A program made the translations under genes and the position numbers. A stretch of DNA of 30,268 nucleotides, taken from NCBI GenBank assembly GCA_048527645.1, contig DBGFNI010000007.1:1-30268 (forward strand). Reading direction: 5' to 3'. The stretch comes from HGM12669 sp048527645 (GTDB lineage: Bacteria > Bacillota > Clostridia > Oscillospirales > CAG-272). Positions within the stretch are counted from its first letter, which is position 1. Every line of letters begins with the position of its first letter. This document shows, one piece after another, positions 5,449 to 13,439 of this stretch. The notes beneath the pieces are model-generated. The model was not told where the DNA came from and did no database searches. It saw only the letters and a list, made by a program, of their open reading frames with translations.

Positions 5449-6691
5449 GCAATCTCCCCTCCGCATCGCCGTGATCGGCGGCGGCGCGGCGGGTATGATG
5501 GCGGCGGGAACCGCCGCTGAAAACGGCGGACACGTTGTGCTGTTTGAAAAGAACAGGGGACTTGGGAAAAAGCTGCTGATCACCGGCAAGGGCAGGTGCA
5601 ACCTTTGCAACCAATGCGAAGCACGCGAATTTTTGTCACATGTCGTGCGCAATCCCCGGTTTCTGTACAGCGCGATTTTCACTTTTCCGCCCGAAAAAAC
5701 GATACAGTTTTTTGAAGAAAACGGCTGCCCCTGCAAAACAGAACGCGGCAACCGTGTGTTTCCCGTCTCCGACCGCTCGCAGGACGTGCTGCTTGCGCTC
5801 ACGCGCTATTTGGACAAAACCGGCGTGATCCTCCGGCACGACGCCGTCAGACAGATTCGCACCTGTGCAGACGGTTTTTCACTGCAAACGGCGCAGACCA
5901 TGGAGATGTTTGACCGGGTCATTCTTGCCACCGGCGGCGCCTCCTACCCCGCCACGGGGTCAACCGGCGACGGGTACCGTTTTGCACAGGCGCTCGGGCA
6001 CCGCGTCACCGACCGCTTTCCCTCTCTGGTTCCGCTGGAAACCGTCGAGGACGACTGCGCCAAGATGCAGGGACTGAGCCTGAAAAATACGGCACTCACC
6101 GTGGAAGATACCGAAAACAATAAAGTCGTATACCGGGACTTCGGCGAAATGCTCTTTACACACTTCGGCGTCAGCGGTCCTATGATTTTAAGCGCTTCGG
6201 CGCATCTGGATCGGCGGCGCATCAGCGCCTTTCGCCTGATTCTGGACCTGAAGTCGGCGCTGGACGAAAAAAAGCTGGATCAGCGTCTGCTATCCGACTT
6301 TGCCGCGGGTGCAAACCGGGATTTTGTCAACATTCTCCCCGCACTGCTCCCTGCAAAAATGATTCCCGTCTTTGTGCAGCGCGTCGGTATCGACCCGCAC
6401 ACCAAGGTGCATGATATCACCAAAGAACAGCGCAAACGCATTGTTTTTCTGCTGAAAAACTTTTCGCTGCATCTGCGCGCCTTCCGCCCCATCAAAGAGG
6501 CGATCGTCACCGCCGGCGGCGTTGATGTGAAAGAAATCGACCCCAAAACGATGCAGTCCCGTCTGGTAAAGGGGCTGTATTTTGCCGGAGAGGTGATCGA
6601 CGTGGACGCGTACACCGGCGGCTTTAACCTTCAGATCGCATTCAGCACCGGGCATCTGGCAGGAGAATCGGCGGCAGAGCCGGCAGAATAA
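5441..6691 (+). CDS. HI0933/BaiN-family flavoprotein oxidoreductase
   Basis: This is a 416-residue FAD-binding protein of the HI0933-like family (aminoacetone oxidase-like, also called BaiN type). It has a dinucleotide-binding GGGAAGMMAAG close to the N terminus, an LGKKLLITGKGRCN segment diagnostic for this family, GGASYPATGSTGDGY in the middle, and a C-terminal YTGGFNLQIAFSTGHLAG that completes the FAD site. The ATG at 5441 overlaps the asd stop by 8 bases; a TTG at 5429 is possible but would start deeper inside asd. No strong Shine-Dalgarno precedes it, so translation is probably coupled to asd. Substrates of this family are poorly defined. Genes like this commonly precede cmk in Clostridia. 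Confidence 0.88.
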   Translation: MHEQSPLRIAVIGGGAAGMMAAGTAAENGGHVVLFEKNRGLGKKLLITGKGRCNLCNQCEAREFLSHVVRNPRFLYSAIFTFPPEKTIQFFEENGCPCKTERGNRVFPVSDRSQDVLLALTRYLDKTGVILRHDAVRQIRTCADGFSLQTAQTMEMFDRVILATGGASYPATGSTGDGYRFAQALGHRVTDRFPSLVPLETVEDDCAKMQGLSLKNTALTVEDTENNKVVYRDFGEMLFTHFGVSGPMILSASAHLDRRRISAFRLILDLKSALDEKKLDQRLLSDFAAGANRDFVNILPALLPAKMIPVFVQRVGIDPHTKVHDITKEQRKRIVFLLKNFSLHLRAFRPIKEAIVTAGGVDVKEIDPKTMQSRLVKGLYFAGEVIDVDAYTGGFNLQIAFSTGHLAGESAAEPAE

Positions 6692-6737
6692 CACATGGAT
6701 TGGTTTATTGAAACAAACGGAAAGAGGTTGCACAAAT

Positions 6738-7442
6738 ATGCTGCAAATTGCCATCGACGGTCCCGGCGGCGCTGGGAAAAGTAGCATCGCAAGGCGCATT
6801 GCGAAGGATCTGGGATATCTGTATGTCGATACCGGCGCGCTGTACCGCGCGATCGGTCTGTATGCTGCGCGCCTGGGGCTGCAGCCCCACGACGCGGACA
6901 AAATCATCCCCCACTTACCCGACATGGACGTCTCGCTGGCGTATGACGCCGACGGCGTGCAGCAGGTGTATCTCAACGGGGAGAATGTCAGCGATGCCAT
7001 CCGCGAAAACCGCATCTCCGCCTACGCCTCGGCAGTATCCGCCGTCGGCGCGGTGCGCAGCTTTTTGCTGCAAACACAGCGGGGTCTTGCACAAACCAAC
7101 AACGTCATCATGGACGGCAGAGACATCGGAACGGTTATTTTGCCCGACGCACAGGTAAAAATTTTTCTCACGGCAGAGGATACGGTGCGGGCCAAGCGCC
7201 GCATGCTGGAGCTGGAGCAGAAGGGCGAGCATGTCGCCCTGGAGGAAATCTTAGAGCAGATCCGAAAGCGCGATCTGGCAGACAGCACACGAAAGATCGC
7301 ACCGCTCAAGCCCGCGCCGGACGCTGTAACGCTGGATTGCACCGCGTTGGACTTTGAGCAGAGCGTCGCCGCGGTCAAGCGCATCATTGCCGAAAAGCTG
7401 GCAACCCCCGGCCCGTCCCGAAATGTACAGGAGAAGCGATGA
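6738..7442 (+). CDS. cmk: Cytidylate kinase
   Basis: This 234-residue enzyme phosphorylates CMP and dCMP using ATP. It shows the P-loop GPGGAGKSS (8-16), the YVDTGALYRA nucleotide-binding segment, MDGRDIGTVILPDA in the centre and the lid-region RKRDLADSTRKIAPLKPA, all typical of bacterial Cmk. AGAGG at 6723-6727 sets the ATG at 6738; the upstream TTG of the longer frame has no ribosome site. It overlaps plsC by 4 bases (ATGA), a classic coupling. The last 10 residues or so look like an unconserved tail that carries the ribosome site for plsC. Confidence 0.95.
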   Translation: MLQIAIDGPGGAGKSSIARRIAKDLGYLYVDTGALYRAIGLYAARLGLQPHDADKIIPHLPDMDVSLAYDADGVQQVYLNGENVSDAIRENRISAYASAVSAVGAVRSFLLQTQRGLAQTNNVIMDGRDIGTVILPDAQVKIFLTAEDTVRAKRRMLELEQKGEHVALEEILEQIRKRDLADSTRKIAPLKPAPDAVTLDCTALDFEQSVAAVKRIIAEKLATPGPSRNVQEKR

Positions 7443-8065
7443 AAAACTACAACGGTTTCAAAAAAACAATCGGTTGGCTGCTGCGCCTGATCTGGCGGAT
7501 TGAAGTCATCGGTGAAGAAAATCAGCCGCAAACCGGCGGATATCTGCTCTGCTGCAACCACACCTCCATGGCAGACGTGATCCCCATGGCCATCGGCACG
7601 AAGCGAACCATCACCTTCATGGCAAAAGCGGAGGCACTGCGGGTGCCGGTTGTCGGCTCCTTTCTCAAGGCGCTGGGCGCCTTCCCCGTCAAGCGCGGCG
7701 CAGCCGATGTCAAGGCGCTGCGCACCGCGATGCAGATTTTGCAGGACGGGGGCGTTGTGGGCTTTTTCCCGCAGGGCACGCGCCATCCGGGAGAGGATCC
7801 CCGACAAACAAAGGTGCTCGGCGGCGCGGGCATGATGGCGTATCACACCAAATGCGCCGTCGTCCCCATGTGCCTGAAAACCAAAGCGAATCGCGTCAAG
7901 CCGTTTTGCAAAACACAGGTCATCTACGGCAAGCCCCTCTCGTATGAGGAACTGGGCTTTGAAAAAGGCGGCGGCGCCGAATTTCAGCGCGCCAGCGAAC
8001 TGATTTTCGATCGGATCTGTTCCCTCAACGAAGGCGGGGCGGACGCGCCGCGCCGCGAAACGTAA
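7439..8065 (+). CDS. plsC: 1-acyl-sn-glycerol-3-phosphate acyltransferase
   Basis: This 208-residue membrane-associated acyltransferase makes phosphatidic acid from lysophosphatidic acid. Motif I is NHTSMAD (40-46) with the catalytic H41 and D46. Motif III is FPQGTR (110-115), where most relatives have FPEGTR, so Gln replaces the usual Glu. Further support comes from FPVKRG (82-87) and VVPMCLKT. The N terminus has a short hydrophobic stretch (IGWLLRLIW) for membrane association. It is translationally coupled to cmk and followed 15 bases later by ispH/S1. Together with plsY at 27206-27934 it supplies the two acylation steps of phospholipid synthesis. Confidence 0.92.
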   Translation: MKNYNGFKKTIGWLLRLIWRIEVIGEENQPQTGGYLLCCNHTSMADVIPMAIGTKRTITFMAKAEALRVPVVGSFLKALGAFPVKRGAADVKALRTAMQILQDGGVVGFFPQGTRHPGEDPRQTKVLGGAGMMAYHTKCAVVPMCLKTKANRVKPFCKTQVIYGKPLSYEELGFEKGGGAEFQRASELIFDRICSLNEGGADAPRRET

Positions 8066-8080
8066 AACACGGGAGGATCT

Positions 8081-10177
8081 ATGAATATTATCAAAGCCAG
8101 CCACGCCGGCTTTTGCTTCGGTGTCAAGCGCGCCGTCGATACCGTTTTTTCGCTGATCGAAACGCACAAAGACGCACGCATTTATACGCTGGGCGACCTG
8201 ATCCACAACCCGAAGATCATCGCCGATCTTGCCGCGCGTCAGGTGCATGCCGTCAGCGCAGACGAGCTGGATCGCCTGGAGGCGCAGGCCCGCGCGGGCA
8301 CGCCGACGGTGATCGTGATTCGAACGCACGGCATCACGCACGATTTGGATCTGCGCCTGCACGCACTGGAAGCAGAGTGCCCGAACTTTACCGTAGTAGA
8401 CTGCACCTGCCCCTTCGTGAAAAAGATTCACACCATCGCACAGGAACAGTCAAACGGTGCAGATGACACGGTGGGGCTGATTTTCGGTGACAAAAATCAC
8501 CCGGAGGTGGCAGGAATCCGCAGCTGTTTTTCCTGTCCGACCTATGTGTTTGCAGACAGCGAAGAGTTGAAAGCCTTTCTGCAAACGCCGGAATTTGCAA
8601 AAATCGCGCAAAAACGGGTTATTTTTGTTTCACAAACAACACAAAAGTTGTCGGAATATAAAAAAAGTCAGGAAATTCTCAAAAAAGGCTGTACAAATCC
8701 GATAATTTTTGATACAATATGTAGTGTGACAGAGGACAGGCAACTGGAAACGGAAAAAATATCACGAGACGTGGACGTGATGCTTGTTATCGGAGGCAGG
8801 GGTTCTTCCAACACGCAGAAGCTGTTCGACATCAGCCGGCGCAACTGCGATGCAACCTGCTATGTAGAAAGCGTATCCGATGTTCCCGTTTCTCTGCTGC
8901 GCCCGGACATGACTCTGGGCATCACCGCCGGTGCGTCCACACCGTACGGTATCATTGAGGAGGTAATTAAAACAATGACTGAAGAAATCAAAAACGAAGA
9001 AAATTTTGCTCAGCTTTTGGACGAATCATTCAAAACTTTAAATACAGGAGACGTTGTTAAGGGTGTAATCACCTCGGTTTTTCAGAACGAGATCCACGTA
9101 GACATCGGCGGAAAAATGACCGGCATTCTGCCCTTTTCCAACATCACCGATGACCCGTCCGTGGATATCCCCGCCACCTACAAGGTCGGCGACGAGATCG
9201 AGACCGTGGCAGTGAGAGTCAGCGACCTGGACGGCGTTGCAACACTTTCGAAAAAGAAAATCGACAATGCAAATAACTGGAAGAACATTGTCGACGCATA
9301 CCAGAACGGCACCATTCTTGAGGGTCACGTGACGGACACGCTGGAAAAGGGCGTGATCGTCAATGTTGACGGCTCCCGCGTGTTTGTTCCCGCTTCTCAC
9401 TCCGGCGTTCGCCGCGGCGGCGATCTGACCGAGCTGAAGGGCACCACGCAGCGCATCAAGATCATCGACATCAACGAGCAGCGCCGCCGTGCGGTCGGCT
9501 CTATCCGTGAGGTGCTCAAGGAAGAAAAAGCAGCAAAGGCCGCTGAATTCTGGGCAAGCATCGAAGTCGGCAAGGTATACGAGGGCGAGGTCAAGAGCTT
9601 CATGCCCTACGGCGCGTTCGTCGATCTGGGCGGCGTTGACGGTATGGTACATACCTCCGAGCTGTCCTGGTGCCACATCAAGCACCCCAGCGAGGTTGTC
9701 GCTCTGGGCGATGTGATCAAGGTGTATGTCAAAGACTTTGATCCGGAAAAGAAGCGTATTTCTCTGGGCTACAAGACCGAGGACACCAACCCCTGGAAGC
9801 TGTTCACCGAGCAGTACGGCAAGGGCGATGTCGTCACCGTGAAAATCGCGAACATGATGCCCTTCGGCGCTTTCGCGCAGATCATCCCCGGCGTGGACGG
9901 TCTGATCCACATCTCGCAGATTGCAGACAGACGGATCGCCACCCCCGCGGAGGTTCTTGAAAAGGGTCAGGAAATCGATGCGAAAATCATTGATATCGAC
10001 TATGACAATCAGAAGGTCAGCCTTTCCATCCGCGCGCTGATCGAGGATGCAGCAGAAAATGCCGACGAAGCTGAGGACGCGATGCAGGATGCGGACGCAG
10101 AAACCGCAGCAGCACCGGCAGAGCAGGCAGAAGACGCTGCTGACACCGCCGCAGACGACACAACAGACGCAGAGTAA
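8081..10177 (+). CDS. ispH: IspH (HMB-PP reductase) fused to ribosomal protein S1 repeats
   Basis: This is a 698-residue fusion. Residues 1-290 are 4-hydroxy-3-methylbut-2-enyl diphosphate reductase, the last MEP-pathway step. The three Fe-S cysteines are C12 (GFCFGVKRAV), C110 (DCTCPFV) and C214 (DTICSVTEDR), with H140-P-E142 and the substrate-binding GRGSSNTQKL and TAGASTP. Residues of about 315-660 form four S1/OB-fold RNA-binding repeats (for example GDVVKGVITSVFQNEIHVDI and YEGEVKSFMPYGAFVDLGGV), as in ribosomal protein S1. An acidic Ala/Asp/Glu tail of about 40 residues ends the protein. Such fusions are characteristic of Clostridia. GGGAGG precedes the ATG by 5 bases. A strong internal GAGGAGG before an in-frame ATG at 8975 (codon 299) could also yield free S1. 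It ends the operon. Confidence 0.95.
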   Translation: MNIIKASHAGFCFGVKRAVDTVFSLIETHKDARIYTLGDLIHNPKIIADLAARQVHAVSADELDRLEAQARAGTPTVIVIRTHGITHDLDLRLHALEAECPNFTVVDCTCPFVKKIHTIAQEQSNGADDTVGLIFGDKNHPEVAGIRSCFSCPTYVFADSEELKAFLQTPEFAKIAQKRVIFVSQTTQKLSEYKKSQEILKKGCTNPIIFDTICSVTEDRQLETEKISRDVDVMLVIGGRGSSNTQKLFDISRRNCDATCYVESVSDVPVSLLRPDMTLGITAGASTPYGIIEEVIKTMTEEIKNEENFAQLLDESFKTLNTGDVVKGVITSVFQNEIHVDIGGKMTGILPFSNITDDPSVDIPATYKVGDEIETVAVRVSDLDGVATLSKKKIDNANNWKNIVDAYQNGTILEGHVTDTLEKGVIVNVDGSRVFVPASHSGVRRGGDLTELKGTTQRIKIIDINEQRRRAVGSIREVLKEEKAAKAAEFWASIEVGKVYEGEVKSFMPYGAFVDLGGVDGMVHTSELSWCHIKHPSEVVALGDVIKVYVKDFDPEKKRISLGYKTEDTNPWKLFTEQYGKGDVVTVKIANMMPFGAFAQIIPGVDGLIHISQIADRRIATPAEVLEKGQEIDAKIIDIDYDNQKVSLSIRALIEDAAENADEAEDAMQDADAETAAAPAEQAEDAADTAADDTTDAE
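8957..8977 (+). promoter_or_regulatory. Possible internal ribosome binding site for free S1
   Basis: GAGGAGGT (8957-8964) lies 10 bases before an in-frame ATG at 8975, exactly at the junction of the IspH and S1 parts. The bases also encode IspH residues (IEEV), so chance is possible. Confidence 0.45.
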
Positions 10178-10188
10178 TGAATTGACAC

Positions 10189-10228
10189 AAAAAGGAATGT
10201 GGCTGAACCTGATGCCGCATTCCTTTTT
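10189..10228 (+). terminator. Intrinsic terminator of the asd-ispH/S1 operon
   Basis: AAAAAGGAATG (10189-10199) pairs with CATTCCTTTTT (10218-10228), and inner GGC/GCC adds to the stem. The run of A on one side and T on the other makes it potentially bidirectional. It starts 11 bases after the stop codon. Confidence 0.82.
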
Positions 10229-10251
10229 CCTATTGCACAGGAGGAAAAACC

Positions 10252-10908
10252 ATGTATACACCGAAAAGCAGCGCTATGCACCGTTCTTTTGCCGGCTTTT
10301 CCCGCCTTGGCGCATTTTTTTCCCGTCTGACGATTATTCTGTTGAGTCTGTCGGCGCTCATCCTGCTTTTTTCCCTGTCCGGCTGCCAAGCAGACGAAAC
10401 GGCAGAGACGCAGCAAAGCACGCAAACCGCGTGGAAGAGCACCGGCTACGGCGTAGCCAAGCTGGTCTATCTTTCCCCGCTTTCTTCTCGGCACTATGAA
10501 AAATCGGACTTGCAGGATCAAACCCGCTTTCAGTTCAATACATCGAGTAGTGTGTTTTCCGCTTGCTTTGACGGTGTGAGTGCCGATTTTGTTTCCCCCT
10601 CCTATCAGCGCATGGCAGAAAAAGACGCCTTCATTACGCTTGCGCAGCAGGACACAGATGATCCCGGCAGCACCGTTGAGCATACCTATCTGAATCTTTC
10701 GGCGGATCCTATCGCACTCACGCCGGACTCCTCCGCCTTTCTCGTTGACGGCTATACCGAAAAGGAAGCCCTTCGGGTATATGACCGCAACGGCGGAGAC
10801 ACGGGCTATACCGTGTATTTTCTCGACGATGAAATGTGGGTGGCATATTTTGCCGATCCCCAAAAAGCATCGGCAAGCGACTATATTGTAAAACTAAATG
10901 TATCATAA
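10252..10908 (+). CDS. Lipoprotein of unknown function
   Basis: This gene encodes 218 residues. A long basic N region is followed by a hydrophobic segment (ILLSLSALILLF) and a lipobox LSGC with C45, so it is probably lipid-anchored on the outer face of the membrane. The mature part has an acidic, Gln/Thr-rich spacer, then a mixed alpha/beta domain with LDGVS-like repeats absent and a C-terminal YTVYFLDDEMWVAYF. No family is recognised. AGGAGG precedes the ATG at 10252 by 8 bases. The first ~20 residues before the hydrophobic segment are unusually long for a lipoprotein signal, but the ribosome site clearly supports this start. It lies between a terminator and two PHP-domain genes and may be co-transcribed with them (15-base gap). 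Confidence 0.8.
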   Translation: MYTPKSSAMHRSFAGFSRLGAFFSRLTIILLSLSALILLFSLSGCQADETAETQQSTQTAWKSTGYGVAKLVYLSPLSSRHYEKSDLQDQTRFQFNTSSSVFSACFDGVSADFVSPSYQRMAEKDAFITLAQQDTDDPGSTVEHTYLNLSADPIALTPDSSAFLVDGYTEKEALRVYDRNGGDTGYTVYFLDDEMWVAYFADPQKASASDYIVKLNVS

Positions 10909-10923
10909 GCAGGTACAGCTATC

Positions 10924-11730
10924 ATGAAATACGCATATCACATCCACACCTATCTGTGCAACCATGCGGACGGCCCCATCCGCCCGTATGTGGAGAACGC
11001 CGTGAAAGCAGGCTATTCCACCATCGCTTTTTCCGACCATTCTCCGCAGGTTTATTCTGACGGTCATGATTCCTCGGTAAAGATGCTACCCGCACAGCTG
11101 CCGGACTATATGAAAGAATTGACCGCACTGCGGGAAGAATTTGCCGATCGGATCACAATCCGCATCGGGCTGGAAGCAGAATACTACCCCAGATTTTTCC
11201 CTGCGCTCTGCGATTTGTGCGATGCTAATGCGGTTGAGTTTCTGTTTTTGGGGCAACATTATCTCAAAAATGAAGTTGACGTACCCTGTGCTATTTGGGA
11301 TATGGAGGATGATCCCGCCGACATATGGCAATATGTGAATCAGGTGATCGAAGGGCTGGAGACCGGGCGCTTTGCCATGCTTGCACACCCGGATGTTCCG
11401 AGCTTTACAGGCGATGAAAACGAATACCGCGCCGCGATGACCAAGCTCTGTCTGCGGGCAAAGGAACTAAACGTGCCCCTGGAATACAATCTCAACGGAC
11501 TGCGGGGACACCGGCATTATCCCTCCGACCGCTTTTTCCGCATCGCCGCGGAGGTTGGCAACACAGTTGCATTGGGGGTGGACGCGCACTCGCCCGATGT
11601 GCTGCTTGACACCGAATCTATACAACGCGCACAAAACAACCTGAAAAATTTGGGCATTGCGCCGGTGGATGAAATCCCGCTGCGCCCCTTTTACCCGGAG
11701 CGGTTCCGCCCGGCAAAATCCGCGGAATAA
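10924..11730 (+). CDS. PHP-domain phosphoesterase, histidinol-phosphatase-like (copy 1)
   Basis: This 268-residue protein has the PHP metal-binding pattern in order: YHIHTYLCNHAD near the N terminus, FSDHSP, EAEYYP, GQHY, AHPDV and GVDAHSPD near the C terminus. This is the trinuclear metal site of HisK-type histidinol-phosphate phosphatases and related phosphoesterases. No other his genes are present, so the true substrate may be another phosphate ester. The start at 10924 has only a weak AGCAGGTA ribosome site. The next gene is a close paralogue, with long shared runs such as GPIRPYVENAVKAG and HRHYPSDRFFRIAAEVGNT. The likely origin is tandem duplication. Confidence 0.88.
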   Translation: MKYAYHIHTYLCNHADGPIRPYVENAVKAGYSTIAFSDHSPQVYSDGHDSSVKMLPAQLPDYMKELTALREEFADRITIRIGLEAEYYPRFFPALCDLCDANAVEFLFLGQHYLKNEVDVPCAIWDMEDDPADIWQYVNQVIEGLETGRFAMLAHPDVPSFTGDENEYRAAMTKLCLRAKELNVPLEYNLNGLRGHRHYPSDRFFRIAAEVGNTVALGVDAHSPDVLLDTESIQRAQNNLKNLGIAPVDEIPLRPFYPERFRPAKSAE

Positions 11731-11773
11731 AGAAACGTGCCGCTGCCCACGCGCAGCGTCCGCCATGCCGACG

Positions 11774-11804
11774 GTGCGGCACCCGGCAAAATATGATGCC
11801 GCAC
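11774..11804 (+). repeat. Hairpin between the two PHP genes
   Basis: GTGCGGCA (11774-11781) and TGCCGCAC (11797-11804) are perfect inverted repeats with a 15-base loop in the 104-base gap between the paralogues. There is no T run, so it is more likely an mRNA processing or stabilising element than a terminator. Confidence 0.4.
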
Positions 11805-11834
11805 AATACACCTGACCAAACGGAGAAACCTAAT

Positions 11835-12623
11835 ATGAAAAATGCTTATCACGTTCACACCTATTACTGCAAGCACGCAGAGGGTCCGATTCGCCCGTAT
11901 GTGGAAAACGCCGTGAAAGCGGGATTTTCCGCAATTGCGTTTTCCGACCATTCCCCGCAATTTTATCCGGGTGACTATGTCTGCTCCTACCGCATGACGC
12001 CCCAGGAGGCGCCGTCCTATGTGAGTGAATTGCGGGCGCTGCGCGAGGAATATGCCGACCGCATCAAAATATACATCGGCTTTGAAGCGGAATATTACCC
12101 CGAACTGTTTCCCGCGCTGCGCAAGCTGTGCGAGGAGCTGAAAATTGATTTTCTTTTCATGGGTCAGCACGCCACCGGAAATGAATATGACAGCATTTCG
12201 CGCTCTGTATGGGGCTTGGGAGAAGACCCGGAGAGCATTTGGCAATATGTCAATCAGGTCATCGAGGGCATGGAAACCGGGTGCTTCTCCATGATCGCGC
12301 ACCCGGATGTGGCAAATTTTGCCGGAGATGAAAACGAATACCGCGCGGCAATGACGCAGCTTTGCCGCCGGGCAAAGCAGCTCAATATCCCGTTGGAATA
12401 TAATCTGCTGGGGCTGCGGGATCACCGGCACTATCCCTCCGACCGCTTTTTCCGCATTGCGGCAGAGGTGGGCAACACGGTGACTCTTGGCGTGGATGCA
12501 CATTCATCCGATGTACTCACCGATAAGCAAACTGTTGCGCTGGCAGAAGAGAATTTGCGCCGTCTGGGCATCACGCCGACGGATGATATCACGCTTCGCC
12601 CGCTGTTTTCAACCAAGAAATGA
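11835..12623 (+). CDS. PHP-domain phosphoesterase, histidinol-phosphatase-like (copy 2)
   Basis: This 262-residue paralogue of the preceding gene keeps all metal ligands: YHVHTYYCKHAE, FSDHSP, EAEYYP, MGQHATGN, AHPDV and GVDAHSSD. The chosen ATG at 11835 has GGAGAA seven bases upstream and aligns with copy 1; the longer frame from 11793 adds 14 unsupported residues. The copies differ mostly in the segments after FSDHSPQ and around the GQH motif, near the expected substrate pocket, which suggests divergence in substrate. Its stop overlaps the start of the metallophosphoesterase (ATGA), so the two are translationally coupled. Confidence 0.88.
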   Translation: MKNAYHVHTYYCKHAEGPIRPYVENAVKAGFSAIAFSDHSPQFYPGDYVCSYRMTPQEAPSYVSELRALREEYADRIKIYIGFEAEYYPELFPALRKLCEELKIDFLFMGQHATGNEYDSISRSVWGLGEDPESIWQYVNQVIEGMETGCFSMIAHPDVANFAGDENEYRAAMTQLCRRAKQLNIPLEYNLLGLRDHRHYPSDRFFRIAAEVGNTVTLGVDAHSSDVLTDKQTVALAEENLRRLGITPTDDITLRPLFSTKK

Positions 12624-13393
12624 TCAATCGTCATCACAGGCTGCAAAGCACCGCCGTCACAGAATATACCCTGCGTGCCGCGAAATGCAAGCATGCGCTG
12701 CGTGTCGTAATCCTCTCCGATCTGCACCGCAGTGCGCCGGAGCCGGTGCTGTGCGCCGTGGCAAACTGCCGCCCGGATCTGATTCTGATCCCCGGTGATC
12801 TAATGGAGGATCTGCGCGCGCCGGACGCCGCCGCGCAAAATGTTTCGGGCATGGCCGTGCTGCAAGGCGCGGCACAGTTGGCGCCGGTCTTTTATGCACC
12901 GGGAAACCACGAAAAAACAATCAGCACATCCGCGGAAAAGGCAATTGCAAGCACCGGCGCGGTTTTGCTGCAGGATTGCGAAACCGATTGCTTTCCCGGA
13001 CTGCTCATCGGCGGGTTAAACGCACATGTCAAAGAGCACTCCCGAAAAAGCATCGCGCCAAATCTCGACTTTCTGTGCCGCTTCGGACAGAAAAAAACCG
13101 ATCGTTGCAAAGTTCTGCTCTGCCATATGCCGGAATATTATCCCCGGTATATTCTGCCGCAGCAGCTGGATATCGACCTGATCGTCTCCGGCCACGCGCA
13201 CGGCGGCCAGTGGCGCATCGGGAAACAGGGCATTTTTGCGCCGGGACAGGGCATTTTTCCAAAATACACCGTGGGCATTCATGACAACCGACTGGTCATC
13301 AGCCGCGGGCTGGGCGGCATGAGCCGCGTCCCCCGGATCAACAACCCTCCGGAGGTGCTGCTGCTTCATCTTCTGCCACAGATCACACCTTAA
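12620..13393 (+). CDS. Metallophosphoesterase (YaeI/YkuE-like)
   Basis: This 257-residue calcineurin-like phosphoesterase carries the full dinuclear metal signature: SDLH (D34, H36), GDLME (D60), GNHE (N96, H97), CHMP, and SGHAHGGQW. The arrangement and the late GQWRIGKQGIFAPGQG resemble the YaeI/YkuE group, whose members act on phosphodiesters including lipid precursors. Unlike many relatives it has no N-terminal membrane anchor. Its start overlaps the stop of the upstream PHP gene by 4 bases, so the phosphoesterases probably act on linked substrates. The substrate is unknown. Confidence 0.9.
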   Translation: MINRHHRLQSTAVTEYTLRAAKCKHALRVVILSDLHRSAPEPVLCAVANCRPDLILIPGDLMEDLRAPDAAAQNVSGMAVLQGAAQLAPVFYAPGNHEKTISTSAEKAIASTGAVLLQDCETDCFPGLLIGGLNAHVKEHSRKSIAPNLDFLCRFGQKKTDRCKVLLCHMPEYYPRYILPQQLDIDLIVSGHAHGGQWRIGKQGIFAPGQGIFPKYTVGIHDNRLVISRGLGGMSRVPRINNPPEVLLLHLLPQITP

Positions 13394-13439
13394 CCCTCTG
13401 TATGTTTCGGGGCACCGCGCCCCAGAAGAAAGGATTTGT

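Noticed and set aside
4426..5802. Long minus-strand open frame opposite asd and the flavoprotein gene
   Set aside because: It is the antisense shadow of two well-supported genes, has no ribosome site and shows no family motif.
7984..8181. Possible small minus-strand gene at the plsC-ispH junction
   Set aside because: It overlaps two supported genes and shows neither a ribosome site nor a recognisable motif.
7022..8431. 469-codon minus-strand frame opposite cmk, plsC and ispH
   Set aside because: It spans three recognisable genes on the other strand; its translation is a shadow made long by GC-rich codon bias.
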